A DNA stretch of 64,000 bases from Sphingomonas sp. TREG-RG-20F-R18-01 (GTDB lineage Bacteria; Pseudomonadota; Alphaproteobacteria; Sphingomonadales; Sphingomonadaceae). The stretch covers positions 992,001 to 1,056,000 of the forward strand of contig NZ_JAKNQQ010000001.1 of assembly GCF_022662475.1 (NCBI RefSeq). Reading direction: 5' to 3'. How positions within the stretch are numbered: position 1 is the stretch's first letter; each line of letters opens with the position of its first letter. Shown one piece after another: positions 37,397-45,708 of this stretch. A model generated the notes under the pieces. It searched no databases, was not told the DNA's origin, and saw only the letters and a program-made list of their open reading frames with translations. Made by a program: the position numbers and the translations under genes.

Positions 37397-39493
37397 GTGC
37401 GCAAGCGATTGATCGCGATTTTGGTGGCGGGTTGCTCGTCCGCAGCGCTGGCCGGGGAACCCGGCTGGACCGTCAGCGAAACCAGTGGCCCGGTGCAGAT
37501 CGGGCATGGCGGTTTGTCTAAGATCGCGACGCGTGGTCTGTCGATCGGTGCGGGCGACACGGTGACGACCGGGCCCGGCGGCCGTGCCGTCCTCGTCCGC
37601 GGGACCGAATATATGATGGTCGCCGCCCGCTCGCAGTTGCGCCTGCCCGAAGCGGTGCAGGCCAACGGCTTTACGCAGATGGTCGAGGATTTCGGCAACG
37701 TCGTCTTCATGATCAAGAAAAAGATGACGCCGCATTTCGAGGTGAAGACGCCGTATCTCGCCGCCGTCGTCAAAGGCACGACCTTCTCGGTTGGCGTCAC
37801 GTCGGCCGGGGCATCGGTCCAGGTGCTGGAAGGCGCGGTCGACGTTGCGACCAGGGATGGCGGCGCACACGACCTGTTGAAGCCCGGCTCGGTCGCGATG
37901 GTGGGCGCGGGCGACCGTTACCGGATGCGTGTCGAAGGGAATGGCGCGGCCCGGGTGATCGTCTCCCCCGCGGCCCCCGCCGCCGTCACGCCGACCGCCC
38001 CCGCAACCGCACCCGCCGCCGAAAACGGATCCGCCGCGCCGGCCGCAGCGCCGAGCGCCGCCGCCGCGACCGTGGTGGAAACCGCGCCGGTGATCGCCGC
38101 TGCCGTCTATGAGGCGCCGGTATCGCTCGCAACCGTGACCGGCGGGCTGGTCAACGGCACGATCGGTGGCCAGGCCGCGGCGACCGACCTTGCCGAATTG
38201 GCCAGCGCAACCCGGATCGCGACCGAAGGGTCGACCACGACCGTCAAGGCGGTGGAAACCGCCAACCGCGCGATCGCGGCGGAGGACGCGCGCGACCAGG
38301 CCAACGCCGCCGCGCAACGCCAACGCGACGCAACGATCGCCGCGACACAGGCCAAGGCCGATGCCGACAAGGCGGCCGTCGATGCCGCCTCTGCCGCGCA
38401 GCGCGCGGCGGAGGCTTCGGCCCGCGCCACCGCGGACAAGGCGACCAGCATGGCCGATGCGGCGTCGTCCAAGGCACTCGCCGACCAGGCCGCACGCGAC
38501 GCCGCGGCAGCGGCGGACCAGGCCGCGCGTGCGGACGCCGACCGGGTCGCCAAGGCGGCGATCCAGGCGCAAGCGCAGGCGGCCGCCGCCGCCGCCGCTC
38601 GCCTGTCGGACGAGGTCACCCGCGCCGCCGCCGATCGATCGGCGCAGGACAGCGCCACTGCGGCTGCCACCGCCGCGGCCGCCGCAAGCACCCTGGCCGA
38701 CGCGCAAAAGGCAGCCGACGCCGCGGTTGCGGCGGACGCCGAACGCGCCAGCAAGCAGGCCGAAAAGGCCGCGGCCCAGGCGGCATCGGACAAGGCGGCA
38801 AGCGACGCCGCCAAGGCCGCGCGCGATGCAGCGAGCGCCCCGTCCGATGCAGCGGCGCAGGCTGCGGCGGATCAGGCCGCGCGCGACGCGGCCAAGGCGG
38901 CCGACGACGCCACCAAGGCCGCCGCAGACGCCGCGCGCGCGGATTCGGACAAGGTCGCGAAGGATGCGGCGAAGGCCGTCGCCGACCAGGCCGCCGCCGC
39001 ATCGAAGGCCGCGGAGCAAGCCGCCAAGGATGCCGCCGACAAGGCCGCGAGCAACGCGGCCGCCGTGGCGGCACAGGCGTCCAAGGCGGCGAACGACGCT
39101 GCCCAGGTCGCGGCCAAGGCCGCCGCCGATGCCGCACAAGCCGATGTGGACAAGGCGGCCAAGGACTCCGCGAAGGCCGCCTCGGACAAGGCCGCCGAAA
39201 AGGCTGCGAAGGACGCGGCAAAGGCCCAGCAGGACGCCGCCAAGGCCGCCAGCGATCAGGCCGCGAAGGCCGCCGATGACGGCGCCAAGGCGGCGGCCAA
39301 GGACGCCGCGAAAGCCGCCGCCGACCTTGCCAAGCAACAGGAACAAGCGGCGCAGGCCGCAAAGGCGACCGCGGATGCCGCGGCGGCTGCGGCCGCCAAT
39401 GCCGCCAAGACCGTCGTCGACGCCGTCTCGCAGGCGGCGCAGGGTCTGCTCAAGGGCAATGGCAAGGGCCTTGCGCTCGGGTTGTTCAAATGA
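37397..39493 (+). CDS. FecR-domain protein with very long Ala-rich helix
   Basis: A 698-residue exported protein starting at GTG 37397 with GGAG upstream. Residues 1-19 form the signal peptide. About 25-160 is a FecR-type beta domain (GPVQIGHGG, GDTVTTGPGGRAVLV, VKTPYLAAVVKGTTFSV). A Pro/Ala linker (about 175-235) leads to some 400 residues (about 280-690) of Ala, Asp, Lys and Gln only, in AADKAAKDAAKAA-like heptads, similar in style to TolA domain II and expected to be one extended helix or coiled coil of tens of nanometres. It ends GLLKGNGKGLALGLFK. Divergent from the TpsB and CHASE2-EAL genes. Structural, or a passenger; no function known. Confidence 0.85.
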   Translation: MRKRLIAILVAGCSSAALAGEPGWTVSETSGPVQIGHGGLSKIATRGLSIGAGDTVTTGPGGRAVLVRGTEYMMVAARSQLRLPEAVQANGFTQMVEDFGNVVFMIKKKMTPHFEVKTPYLAAVVKGTTFSVGVTSAGASVQVLEGAVDVATRDGGAHDLLKPGSVAMVGAGDRYRMRVEGNGAARVIVSPAAPAAVTPTAPATAPAAENGSAAPAAAPSAAAATVVETAPVIAAAVYEAPVSLATVTGGLVNGTIGGQAAATDLAELASATRIATEGSTTTVKAVETANRAIAAEDARDQANAAAQRQRDATIAATQAKADADKAAVDAASAAQRAAEASARATADKATSMADAASSKALADQAARDAAAAADQAARADADRVAKAAIQAQAQAAAAAAARLSDEVTRAAADRSAQDSATAAATAAAAASTLADAQKAADAAVAADAERASKQAEKAAAQAASDKAASDAAKAARDAASAPSDAAAQAAADQAARDAAKAADDATKAAADAARADSDKVAKDAAKAVADQAAAASKAAEQAAKDAADKAASNAAAVAAQASKAANDAAQVAAKAAADAAQADVDKAAKDSAKAASDKAAEKAAKDAAKAQQDAAKAASDQAAKAADDGAKAAAKDAAKAAADLAKQQEQAAQAAKATADAAAAAAANAAKTVVDAVSQAAQGLLKGNGKGLALGLFK

Positions 39494-39538
39494 CCCGGGA
39501 CGACGCGGGGCGGATGCGAGCGATCTCCCCGCGTCACC

Positions 39539-40045
39539 CTAGACGACGTGCGGGTCGCCCCATCGATTGAGGCCGGGCCGTTCGGGATCGGGTGCCGGGC
39601 ACCGTTCAGTGGGGAGAAACGCCTTCTTCTCCACCGCGCAACTGCACAGCCCGCACATCTTGCCCCCTCTGCCCGCCACGGCCTTTTGCAGGATCTGGCC
39701 CGGCTCGGCGAGGTGCGGACATCGCCGGCATGCCGCGACGCGCGCCTCCAGCGTCGGCACGTCGACCGGTCGGAACCCCACGGCGGCCCATCGCGCGATC
39801 GCCGAGCTCAGGTGCCGGATCGCGACACCGGTCGCCGGGGCGGTCCATTTGGGAAGCGCTCCGGTTACCGTCGCCATCATGGATCGTACGGCGGACGCGT
39901 CGTCACGGACGGCCATCATCCGATTCAGGAACAGCGGATCGGCAGCGGCCCGTTCCACCACGGTGTCCGCAATGTCAGGAAGATCGAGGATCCGCTTCAG
40001 CGCGGCGGAAAGCATCGCCAAGTCGGACGCGCGATCTTCCTGCAC
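39539..40045 (-). CDS. Cys-cluster (zinc-ribbon-like) protein of unknown function
   Basis: A 168-residue cytosolic protein starting at GTG 40045, 11 bases after the stop of the small gene upstream, with GAGG about nine bases before. Residues 1-100 are helical. The C-terminal part carries C106-x2-C109, C131-x2-C134-x-C136 and C149 in ARVAACRRCPHL, CGLCSC and LPTERCP. This order (CxxCP, CGxCxC, K.. LP.. CP) recurs in uncharacterised metal-binding proteins. No catalytic residue is evident. It forms an operon with the small Cys-containing protein. Confidence 0.7.
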   Translation of the reverse strand: MQEDRASDLAMLSAALKRILDLPDIADTVVERAAADPLFLNRMMAVRDDASAVRSMMATVTGALPKWTAPATGVAIRHLSSAIARWAAVGFRPVDVPTLEARVAACRRCPHLAEPGQILQKAVAGRGGKMCGLCSCAVEKKAFLPTERCPAPDPERPGLNRWGDPHVV

Positions 40046-40056
40046 GAAACCGGCCC

Positions 40057-40350
40057 TCAAACGTCGACCAGGATCGTTTGCTCCAGTTTCTCCTGGGTCA
40101 GACAGCCTTCGATGGCGTTGTTGAGCTGGCTGTTGATCGTGCTGCACGGAACGAACCAGGGACTGTCGGTACATTGGACCGACAGCGTCGATGCACCCGG
40201 ATTATAGTTCCACGCAAAAGTAAAGCCGCTGACCGTTACACTACCGCTGTTGGTGTTGATGGTCACGCCGTGCGACGCGGCCGCGCTCTTGATGCATTGC
40301 CACGCTGACGCCGTGACATTGCCATATGATAGCATTGCACACGCTGACAT
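40057..40350 (-). CDS. Small Cys-containing protein, possible peptide or structural product
   Basis: A 97-residue protein with no signal peptide. Cys are at 4, 19, 60, 69 and 83; the middle (TINTNSGSVTVSGFTFAWN) is rich in Thr, Ser and Val like a small beta sheet, and DSPWFVPCSTINSQLNNAIEGC follows. GGAG nine bases before ATG 40350 fixes the start. The base composition is lower in GC than in the neighbours, which hints at transfer or weaker codon selection. I do not recognise a family. The gene lies with a Cys-cluster protein, and a GGTCAACACC site is 66 bases upstream. Confidence 0.65.
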   Translation of the reverse strand: MSACAMLSYGNVTASAWQCIKSAAASHGVTINTNSGSVTVSGFTFAWNYNPGASTLSVQCTDSPWFVPCSTINSQLNNAIEGCLTQEKLEQTILVDV

Positions 40351-40415
40351 GATGCGATCTCCGATCCTATAATTGATGTCGATTGATTTCGACACCGTCA
40401 TGAGGTCTCAAAGGC

Positions 40416-40435
40416 ACCATATGGTCAACACCATG
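40416..40435. promoter_or_regulatory. Candidate GntR-type operator upstream of the small-protein operon
   Basis: ACCATATGGT (perfect palindrome) runs into GGTCAACACC. The 11 bases TGGTCAACACC (40422-40432) recur at 43789-43799 between the TonB receptor and aspG, and resemble the GGTCTAGACC consensus of HutC-group GntR regulators. The rest of the 40351-40638 gap shows no gene. Confidence 0.4.
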
Positions 40436-40638
40436 GCATCAGATCGGATGCGACTGTTCTAGTTGCGGCTTCAAACGCGCCATTTGCTCGATATTGGAGC
40501 ATTCCGTAGGCCGGCGACGCGGCGCCACGGCCGTGCGCTCGACGACGCCGCTTGGGCGAACGTCGTTCGGACCGTCGGCTGACCAGCCGCCAGCCGCGAG
40601 TCGGGGTGGAAGCGCCGGAACGCTCCCACCCGTCGTCT

Positions 40639-43600
40639 TCAGAAGTTGGCCGTGAAACCGACGGCGATGTTGCGTCCCAGCGAGTCGTACCGCTGCGGGA
40701 TGGTGTTGCTGCGCGCGAGACTGATGTTGTACGAATCCGGTACGATCGGCGGAGTCTTGTCCAGCAGGTTGTTCGCGATCAGCCGCATCGAAAGCTTCTT
40801 CGTCACCGCGAAATTGAGCGCCAGATCGAAATAGCTGATCGGTGCCACGCGATAATAGCTGGTCAGGACCCGGTCGGCGGTGCCACCGATTGCGGGATCG
40901 CCGGAATTGTTGGCGTTGGTCAACGACCCGACGTAGCGCCAGTTGAACGACGCGGCGAAAACCTTGTCGAGCGTCGTGTAGGTGGTGCGCAGGCCGTGGC
41001 TCCACTTGGGGATCAACTGACCACAGCCATTGCCGTAATAGCCCGCGCAATTGCGCGACGGCTGCAGCGGGGAATCCTGACCGCCGGCGAACGTGGTCAG
41101 CGAGCCGTTGAAGCTCCAGTCGATCTTGCCGATGGTTTTCAGGGACAGCGAATATTGCGCCTGGAAATCATAGCCGCGCGCAATCGACGTGTAATAGTTG
41201 GTCGTGCCCTGCCGGATGAAGCCGGTAGTCGGATTGGAGGCCGCCGAGGAATAGAGCGTGCCGGTGCCGGGATTGCGCACGATGCCTTGGCAGAAGAACT
41301 GGTCGCCGCCCGAGCGCAGGCAACCATCGGTATAATAGCTGTAATCATTATAACCGAGCGAGTTGTCGATTTTGATCCGATACCGGTCGACCGAGAAGAC
41401 CAGGCCGCGGACGAAGCGCGGCTTGACCACGATACCGTAGGTCTGGGTGTAGGCCGTCTCCGGCTCGGACGTGAACCCGCCCGAGCGGACCGTACAGGCG
41501 CTGGTGCCGTTCGGCGTGGTCCCGTTGGTGCAGAGCAACGTCTGGCTGCCGTACAGCGCGTCCGAGAGGCCGGTCGCGCGGCAGACGTCGCGCGAGGCGA
41601 TCGGTGCGCCATAGGTGGTGCCGTTGGGACCATTGGTGACGGTGGGTGCGCAGAAATCCTGGAAGGAGCCCGAACCGCCAGAGGCAAAGTCGATGTTGGT
41701 GGCCTGGCGGATCTCGACCACGGTCGGCGCGCGCTGCGCCTTGTTGAACGACGCCCGGAAGGTCAGATCCTTGATCGGCGCATAGATGCCCTCCGCCTTC
41801 CAGGTGTTGAAGGTGCTGGAATTGCTGCTGTACTTCGAGATGCGATAGCCGCCGTTGACCTGCACCAGTTCGGCGAAGCGCTTGTGCTCGACCAGCGGGA
41901 CCTGCGCCTCGATATTGCCTTCCCAGACGTCCTGGCTGAGGAAGGAATCGTTGCCGCCGAGCGCAGCGCGATAGGCACTGTCGGCGCTCGATTTCAGCGT
42001 GTCCTTGCGATACTCGGCACCGAGCGCAATCGCGACGCCCTGGTCGGCGAACGGCGATGTGATGCCATATTTGCCGAGATCACCGCTGACGTTGGCAAGG
42101 ACGTCGTACAGCGTGCCGGTGGTGACCGACGTGCCGGTACCGAACAGATAGTTGATCAGCGCGGGATCGGTGTTGCCCGCGCTGAAGGCGTCGAAGGGCA
42201 CGCAGGCAGGATCGCTCGTTCCGGCACAGGTCGGCGCGGCGCGCGTCCCGGCGACGTTGATCGCATTCTGCAGGTTGGTCGCGTTGACGAAGCTCGGCGT
42301 GTAATCCTGATGATTGCGGGCATAGACGCCGCCCAGATCATAGGTCCACGCCGAGCCGATCTTGCCGCGGACGCCGCCGGTCAGACGGACGCCGGTGTTG
42401 ACGTACGTGTCCGGCCGGTCCGTATTCTCGCCCAGGCGATAGTTCAGGCCGATCGGGACGCTCGTGGTACCCGCGCCGCAGCCGATTGCCGTGGCCTGCG
42501 TGCCCGACAGGAACGGATTGTTGCAGTTGACCTGCACCGTTCCGCTCGCGATCGTGGGATAATTGTTATACGATTTGTCGCGGAACCAGATGCCCGAGGC
42601 GTAGAGTTCGACATGCGGCGCGACGTCGTAGCTGACGAAGCCGCCGGCGTTCACCCGCTCGGACGGGCGCTGGTAGGCGTAGCCGCTGAAATAGTTGGAC
42701 GCGTTGCCGACCCCTGCGCCAAACGGCACGAAGGTGCGCGTGCCGTTCGGATTGTTGACATATTGCGCGCCTTGCGTGGCACCGGTCTGCGACGTGATCA
42801 GGCCGCTGGTCGAGCTGCTCGGCGTCAGGCCGCAGGACAGCGGACCGTTGGCCTGCAACTGGGTGATGTAGCAGCCCGAGTTCGAGCGGTCGGTCAGCCC
42901 GACTTCGTCGGTCTTGCGGTAATTGACGAAGCCGTTGATCCGCAGAGCGCCATCGAACAGCTTCTTTCCGACGGTCAGGGTAACGTCACCACGTCCACCG
43001 TCGTTGATCAGGCCGCGTGGGCTGGAGAAGCCCGCCGCGCGCGCCAGCGGCGAAACCACCGTGTCCTTGTTCTCGTGGTTGTAGAAATTGTAGTTGCCGT
43101 CGATCTGCACCCCTTCGAAGTCCTTGCGGAGAACGAAGTTGACGACACCCGCGATCGCGTCCGATCCGTAGACCGACGAGGCACCGCCGGTCAGCACGTC
43201 GACCCGCTCCAGCAACGAGGGCGGGATGATGCCGACGTCCTGGCCGTTCTGCGTCCCGAGCCGCTTGCCATCGATCAGCACCAGCGTGCGTTCGAACCCC
43301 AGGCTGCGCAGCTTGATCCGCTGGCGGCCATCGGAATCATTATAGGTCTGCTGGCTGTCCGGCGCGACCTGCGGGAGGCGGTTGAGCACGTCCTCGACGT
43401 TGGTCGGTGCCTGGGCCTTGATGTCCTGCGCCGTGACCGACGTGATCGGCGCGGCCGATGCCATGTTGGGACGGGTGATGCGCGTACCGGTTACCGTGAT
43501 ATCGCCATCGTTTGCCGCAGGTGCCGGCCGGCCGGCGATGATGTTCGCCTTGGTTTCCGTGGCGACGCTCGGATCGGCCGCGGCATCGGGCGTACTGGTC

Positions 43601-43710
43601 GTGGGCGCCTGCACCGCCGCGGCCGGATCCGCCTGTTGCGCATGGGCCGGAACCGCGAAGGCGAGCGCAACGCCCATGGCGGTTACTGAAACGGAATTCT
43701 TGAACGGCAT
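40639..43710 (-). CDS. TonB-dependent receptor
   Basis: A 1023-residue outer membrane receptor. The signal peptide ends near residue 25 (AHAQ). The plug domain (about 70-190) has DITVTGTRI as TonB-box-like start and VLIDGKRL, GGASSVYGSDAIAGVVNFVLR. The barrel runs to the terminal NIAVGFTANF with a final Phe. It is of the large sphingomonad/xanthomonad type that imports oligosaccharides or peptides. GGGG seven bases before the ATG. Its position, divergent from glycosylasparaginase and at the head of the glycan locus, suggests uptake of glycopeptides or N-glycans; the ligand is inferred. Confidence 0.92.
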   Translation of the reverse strand: MPFKNSVSVTAMGVALAFAVPAHAQQADPAAAVQAPTTSTPDAAADPSVATETKANIIAGRPAPAANDGDITVTGTRITRPNMASAAPITSVTAQDIKAQAPTNVEDVLNRLPQVAPDSQQTYNDSDGRQRIKLRSLGFERTLVLIDGKRLGTQNGQDVGIIPPSLLERVDVLTGGASSVYGSDAIAGVVNFVLRKDFEGVQIDGNYNFYNHENKDTVVSPLARAAGFSSPRGLINDGGRGDVTLTVGKKLFDGALRINGFVNYRKTDEVGLTDRSNSGCYITQLQANGPLSCGLTPSSSTSGLITSQTGATQGAQYVNNPNGTRTFVPFGAGVGNASNYFSGYAYQRPSERVNAGGFVSYDVAPHVELYASGIWFRDKSYNNYPTIASGTVQVNCNNPFLSGTQATAIGCGAGTTSVPIGLNYRLGENTDRPDTYVNTGVRLTGGVRGKIGSAWTYDLGGVYARNHQDYTPSFVNATNLQNAINVAGTRAAPTCAGTSDPACVPFDAFSAGNTDPALINYLFGTGTSVTTGTLYDVLANVSGDLGKYGITSPFADQGVAIALGAEYRKDTLKSSADSAYRAALGGNDSFLSQDVWEGNIEAQVPLVEHKRFAELVQVNGGYRISKYSSNSSTFNTWKAEGIYAPIKDLTFRASFNKAQRAPTVVEIRQATNIDFASGGSGSFQDFCAPTVTNGPNGTTYGAPIASRDVCRATGLSDALYGSQTLLCTNGTTPNGTSACTVRSGGFTSEPETAYTQTYGIVVKPRFVRGLVFSVDRYRIKIDNSLGYNDYSYYTDGCLRSGGDQFFCQGIVRNPGTGTLYSSAASNPTTGFIRQGTTNYYTSIARGYDFQAQYSLSLKTIGKIDWSFNGSLTTFAGGQDSPLQPSRNCAGYYGNGCGQLIPKWSHGLRTTYTTLDKVFAASFNWRYVGSLTNANNSGDPAIGGTADRVLTSYYRVAPISYFDLALNFAVTKKLSMRLIANNLLDKTPPIVPDSYNISLARSNTIPQRYDSLGRNIAVGFTANF

Positions 43711-43785
43711 AAATTATCCCCGCCTGATGCAGACGCCCGCTTTTTGCGTGACTGCCAGATGCCATAAGGTTCCATTTAAAAAATG

Positions 43786-43814
43786 ATTTGGTCAACACCT
43801 AAACAATACCAAAT
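43786..43814. promoter_or_regulatory. Candidate GntR-type operator between the receptor and aspG
   Basis: ATTTGGT (43786-43792) and its complement ACCAAAT (43808-43814) enclose GGTCAACACC. The surrounding 170-base divergent region is AT-rich for this genome, as expected of two promoters back to back. Candidate site for the GntR protein encoded at 55299. Confidence 0.45.
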
Positions 43815-43881
43815 AATACCTCTTGTGGCATTTTCGCGACGTGTGGCATGATCGCATCAGTAGGATGTATCGGGGGGCGCC

Positions 43882-44889
43882 ATGACCAGTAGACGTTCGT
43901 TGCTCGCGCTCGCCTCTGGCATGATCGGGGTGCTGCCCGCAGCCAAGGCGTTGGCGCGCACGACCGCGGCGGGTGCCGGCGGAGCGCGCGTCCTGTCGAC
44001 ATGGGACTTCGGCGCGGCGGCAAACGATGCCGCCTTCGCGCGGCTGTCGGCCGGCGCCTCGCTGATTGACGCGGTCGAGGCGGGCGCGATGGTCCCCGAA
44101 GCGGATCCGACAAACCATTCGGTCGGGTACGGCGGGTATCCCGACCGCGACGGCCACGTCACGCTGGATGCGGTGATCATGGACGATGCCGGCAACGTCG
44201 GTGCGGTCGCGGCGCTGGAAGATACGGTGCATGCCATTTCCGTCGCCCGGCGCGTGATGGAGCAGACGCCCCATACGATGCTGGTCGGCGAAGGCGCGAC
44301 ACGGTTCGCGCGGGCACAGGGCTTCCCGCAGCGTAACCTGCTCACGCCCGAGGCCGAGAAAGCGTGGCGCGACTGGCTGACGACCGCGCAGTATCGCCCC
44401 GAGGCGAACAGCGAGAACCGCCGCGCGCGGACGCCGGGGGGCGCGCTCGACCATGACACGATCGGCCTGCTCGCCCGCAATCCCGACGGTCGTCTCGCCG
44501 GCGCCTGCACGACATCCGGCATGGCGTTCAAGATGCGCGGTCGCGTCGGGGATTCGCCGCAGGTCGGCAGCGGGCTGTATGTCGAGGCTGGCGTCGGTGC
44601 CGCGACCTCGACCGGGCTCGGCGAGGAAGTGACGCGGATCGCCGGAACCGCGCGCGTCGTCGCGTCGATGCGCTCCGGGAAGTCGGCCCAGGCCGCGTGC
44701 GAGGAAGTGGTCAAACACATCGCCAGCCTGCGCGGCAACGCCATTCGCGGCGTGCAGGTCGGGTTTCTCGCGCTGGATCCGCGCGGTAACGTCGGAGCAT
44801 TCTGCCTGCTGCCGGGATTTACCTACGCGGTCACGGACATGGCGGGACGGACCACGATTCACCAGGGAACGTCGCTATTCCAGGCATAG
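43882..44889 (+). CDS. Glycosylasparaginase (N4-(beta-N-acetylglucosaminyl)-L-asparaginase)
   Basis: A 335-residue Ntn-hydrolase that cleaves the GlcNAc-Asn bond of deglycosylated glycopeptide remnants, giving aspartate and 1-amino-GlcNAc. The autocleavage/nucleophile Thr is T193 in LDHDTIGLL, and the beta-subunit follows with GACTTSGMAFKMRGRVGDSP, the substrate-binding Arg and Asp of the family. The N-terminus (TSRRSLLALASGMIGVLP..ALA) is a Tat-like or Sec signal, so it acts in the periplasm. It is the first gene of the plus-strand operon, followed by cutC, deaminase, nagA and PTS genes. It ends the N-glycan pathway. Confidence 0.93.
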   Translation: MTSRRSLLALASGMIGVLPAAKALARTTAAGAGGARVLSTWDFGAAANDAAFARLSAGASLIDAVEAGAMVPEADPTNHSVGYGGYPDRDGHVTLDAVIMDDAGNVGAVAALEDTVHAISVARRVMEQTPHTMLVGEGATRFARAQGFPQRNLLTPEAEKAWRDWLTTAQYRPEANSENRRARTPGGALDHDTIGLLARNPDGRLAGACTTSGMAFKMRGRVGDSPQVGSGLYVEAGVGAATSTGLGEEVTRIAGTARVVASMRSGKSAQAACEEVVKHIASLRGNAIRGVQVGFLALDPRGNVGAFCLLPGFTYAVTDMAGRTTIHQGTSLFQA

Positions 44890-44921
44890 CCGCAGGCTCG
44901 CGGCGCCGCCCGGGCGCCACG

Positions 44922-45659
44922 CTGGAGGTCTGCGTCGAAACGATCGCGGGACTGCAGGCGGCGGCAGAAGGCGGCGCGGACCGGATCGAATTATGTGCCG
45001 CGCTGTCGGTTGGCGGCCTGACGCCGCCGGGATCGCTGATCCGGGCGGCCGCCGCGGCGCCACTGCCGGTGCACCTGCTGGCCCGCCCCCGCGCCGGGGG
45101 CTTCCAATACGACGGCGCCGAACAGGCGCTGATCGCGGACGACGTGCGCGCCGCCGCGGAAGCGGGCCTCGCCGGGGTCGTGATCGGTGCCAGCACGCCG
45201 CAGCGAACGCTCGACGCCCCCGTGCTCGCGCGGCTGATCGAACACGCCAGGGCGCTGGGCGATGCGCGGGGCGAGCGCATGGCGGTGACCCTGCACCGCG
45301 CCTTCGATCTCGTCCCGGACCCGCGTGACGCGCTCGAGCTGGCGATCACATTGGGCTTCGACCGGATCCTGACCTCCGGTGGGATGCCCCGCGCGATCGA
45401 GGGCGTGGCGACCCTGGCAGCGTTGCATGCCCAGGCCGCCGGAAGGATCACCATCCTGGCGGGAAGCGGGATCAACAGCGAGACCGCCCCTGCCATCCTC
45501 GCCGCCGGGATCGGCGAACTCCACGCCTCCTGCCGAACCGTTCGCCGCGGTGCGGACGACACGCCGGAACGCCGCTTCGGGTTTGTCACCGCGGACAGCG
45601 GCGAAACCGATGCCGATCGCGTCGCGGAACTCGCTCGCCTCATCCATTTCCTTGCTTGA
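44922..45659 (+). CDS. cutC: CutC family protein with no standard start codon
   Basis: A TIM-barrel protein of the CutC family, historically called copper homeostasis. The frame reads LEVCVETIAGLQAAAEGGADRIELCAALSVGG, matching the family start exactly, and goes on with HLLARPRAGGFQY, TLHRAFDLVPDP, DRILTSGGMP and LAGSGIN. Full-length homologues begin a few residues before LEVCV, but no ATG, GTG or TTG lies in frame there; the first is GTG 45069, which would remove about 50 conserved residues. CTG 44922 (or ATT 44877, inside the aspG end) is therefore proposed. The family's copper link is weak; the location here argues for a glycan role. Confidence 0.78.
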   Translation: MEVCVETIAGLQAAAEGGADRIELCAALSVGGLTPPGSLIRAAAAAPLPVHLLARPRAGGFQYDGAEQALIADDVRAAAEAGLAGVVIGASTPQRTLDAPVLARLIEHARALGDARGERMAVTLHRAFDLVPDPRDALELAITLGFDRILTSGGMPRAIEGVATLAALHAQAAGRITILAGSGINSETAPAILAAGIGELHASCRTVRRGADDTPERRFGFVTADSGETDADRVAELARLIHFLA

Positions 45660-45708
45660 GCAGTACCAATATATAACCTACGCTCAGAGCGAATTGAACG
45701 GACGGGCC

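Noticed and set aside
37373..39346. A 657-residue open frame on the minus strand opposite the FecR-coil gene, rich in Gly and Arg
   Set aside because: It is the mirror of GCC/AAG-rich codons on the plus strand; the plus-strand protein has signal peptide, FecR domain and ribosome site, while the minus frame has only low-complexity Gly/Leu/Arg.
38236..39465. Codon-level GCC/AAG repetition taken as a tandem DNA repeat
   Set aside because: There is no fixed unit length; the pattern follows from Ala/Lys/Asp coding.
40552..43689. A 1045-residue plus-strand open frame opposite the TonB receptor
   Set aside because: Its composition is Arg/Asp/Gly-rich without motifs; the minus strand has a full receptor with signal peptide, plug and terminal Phe.
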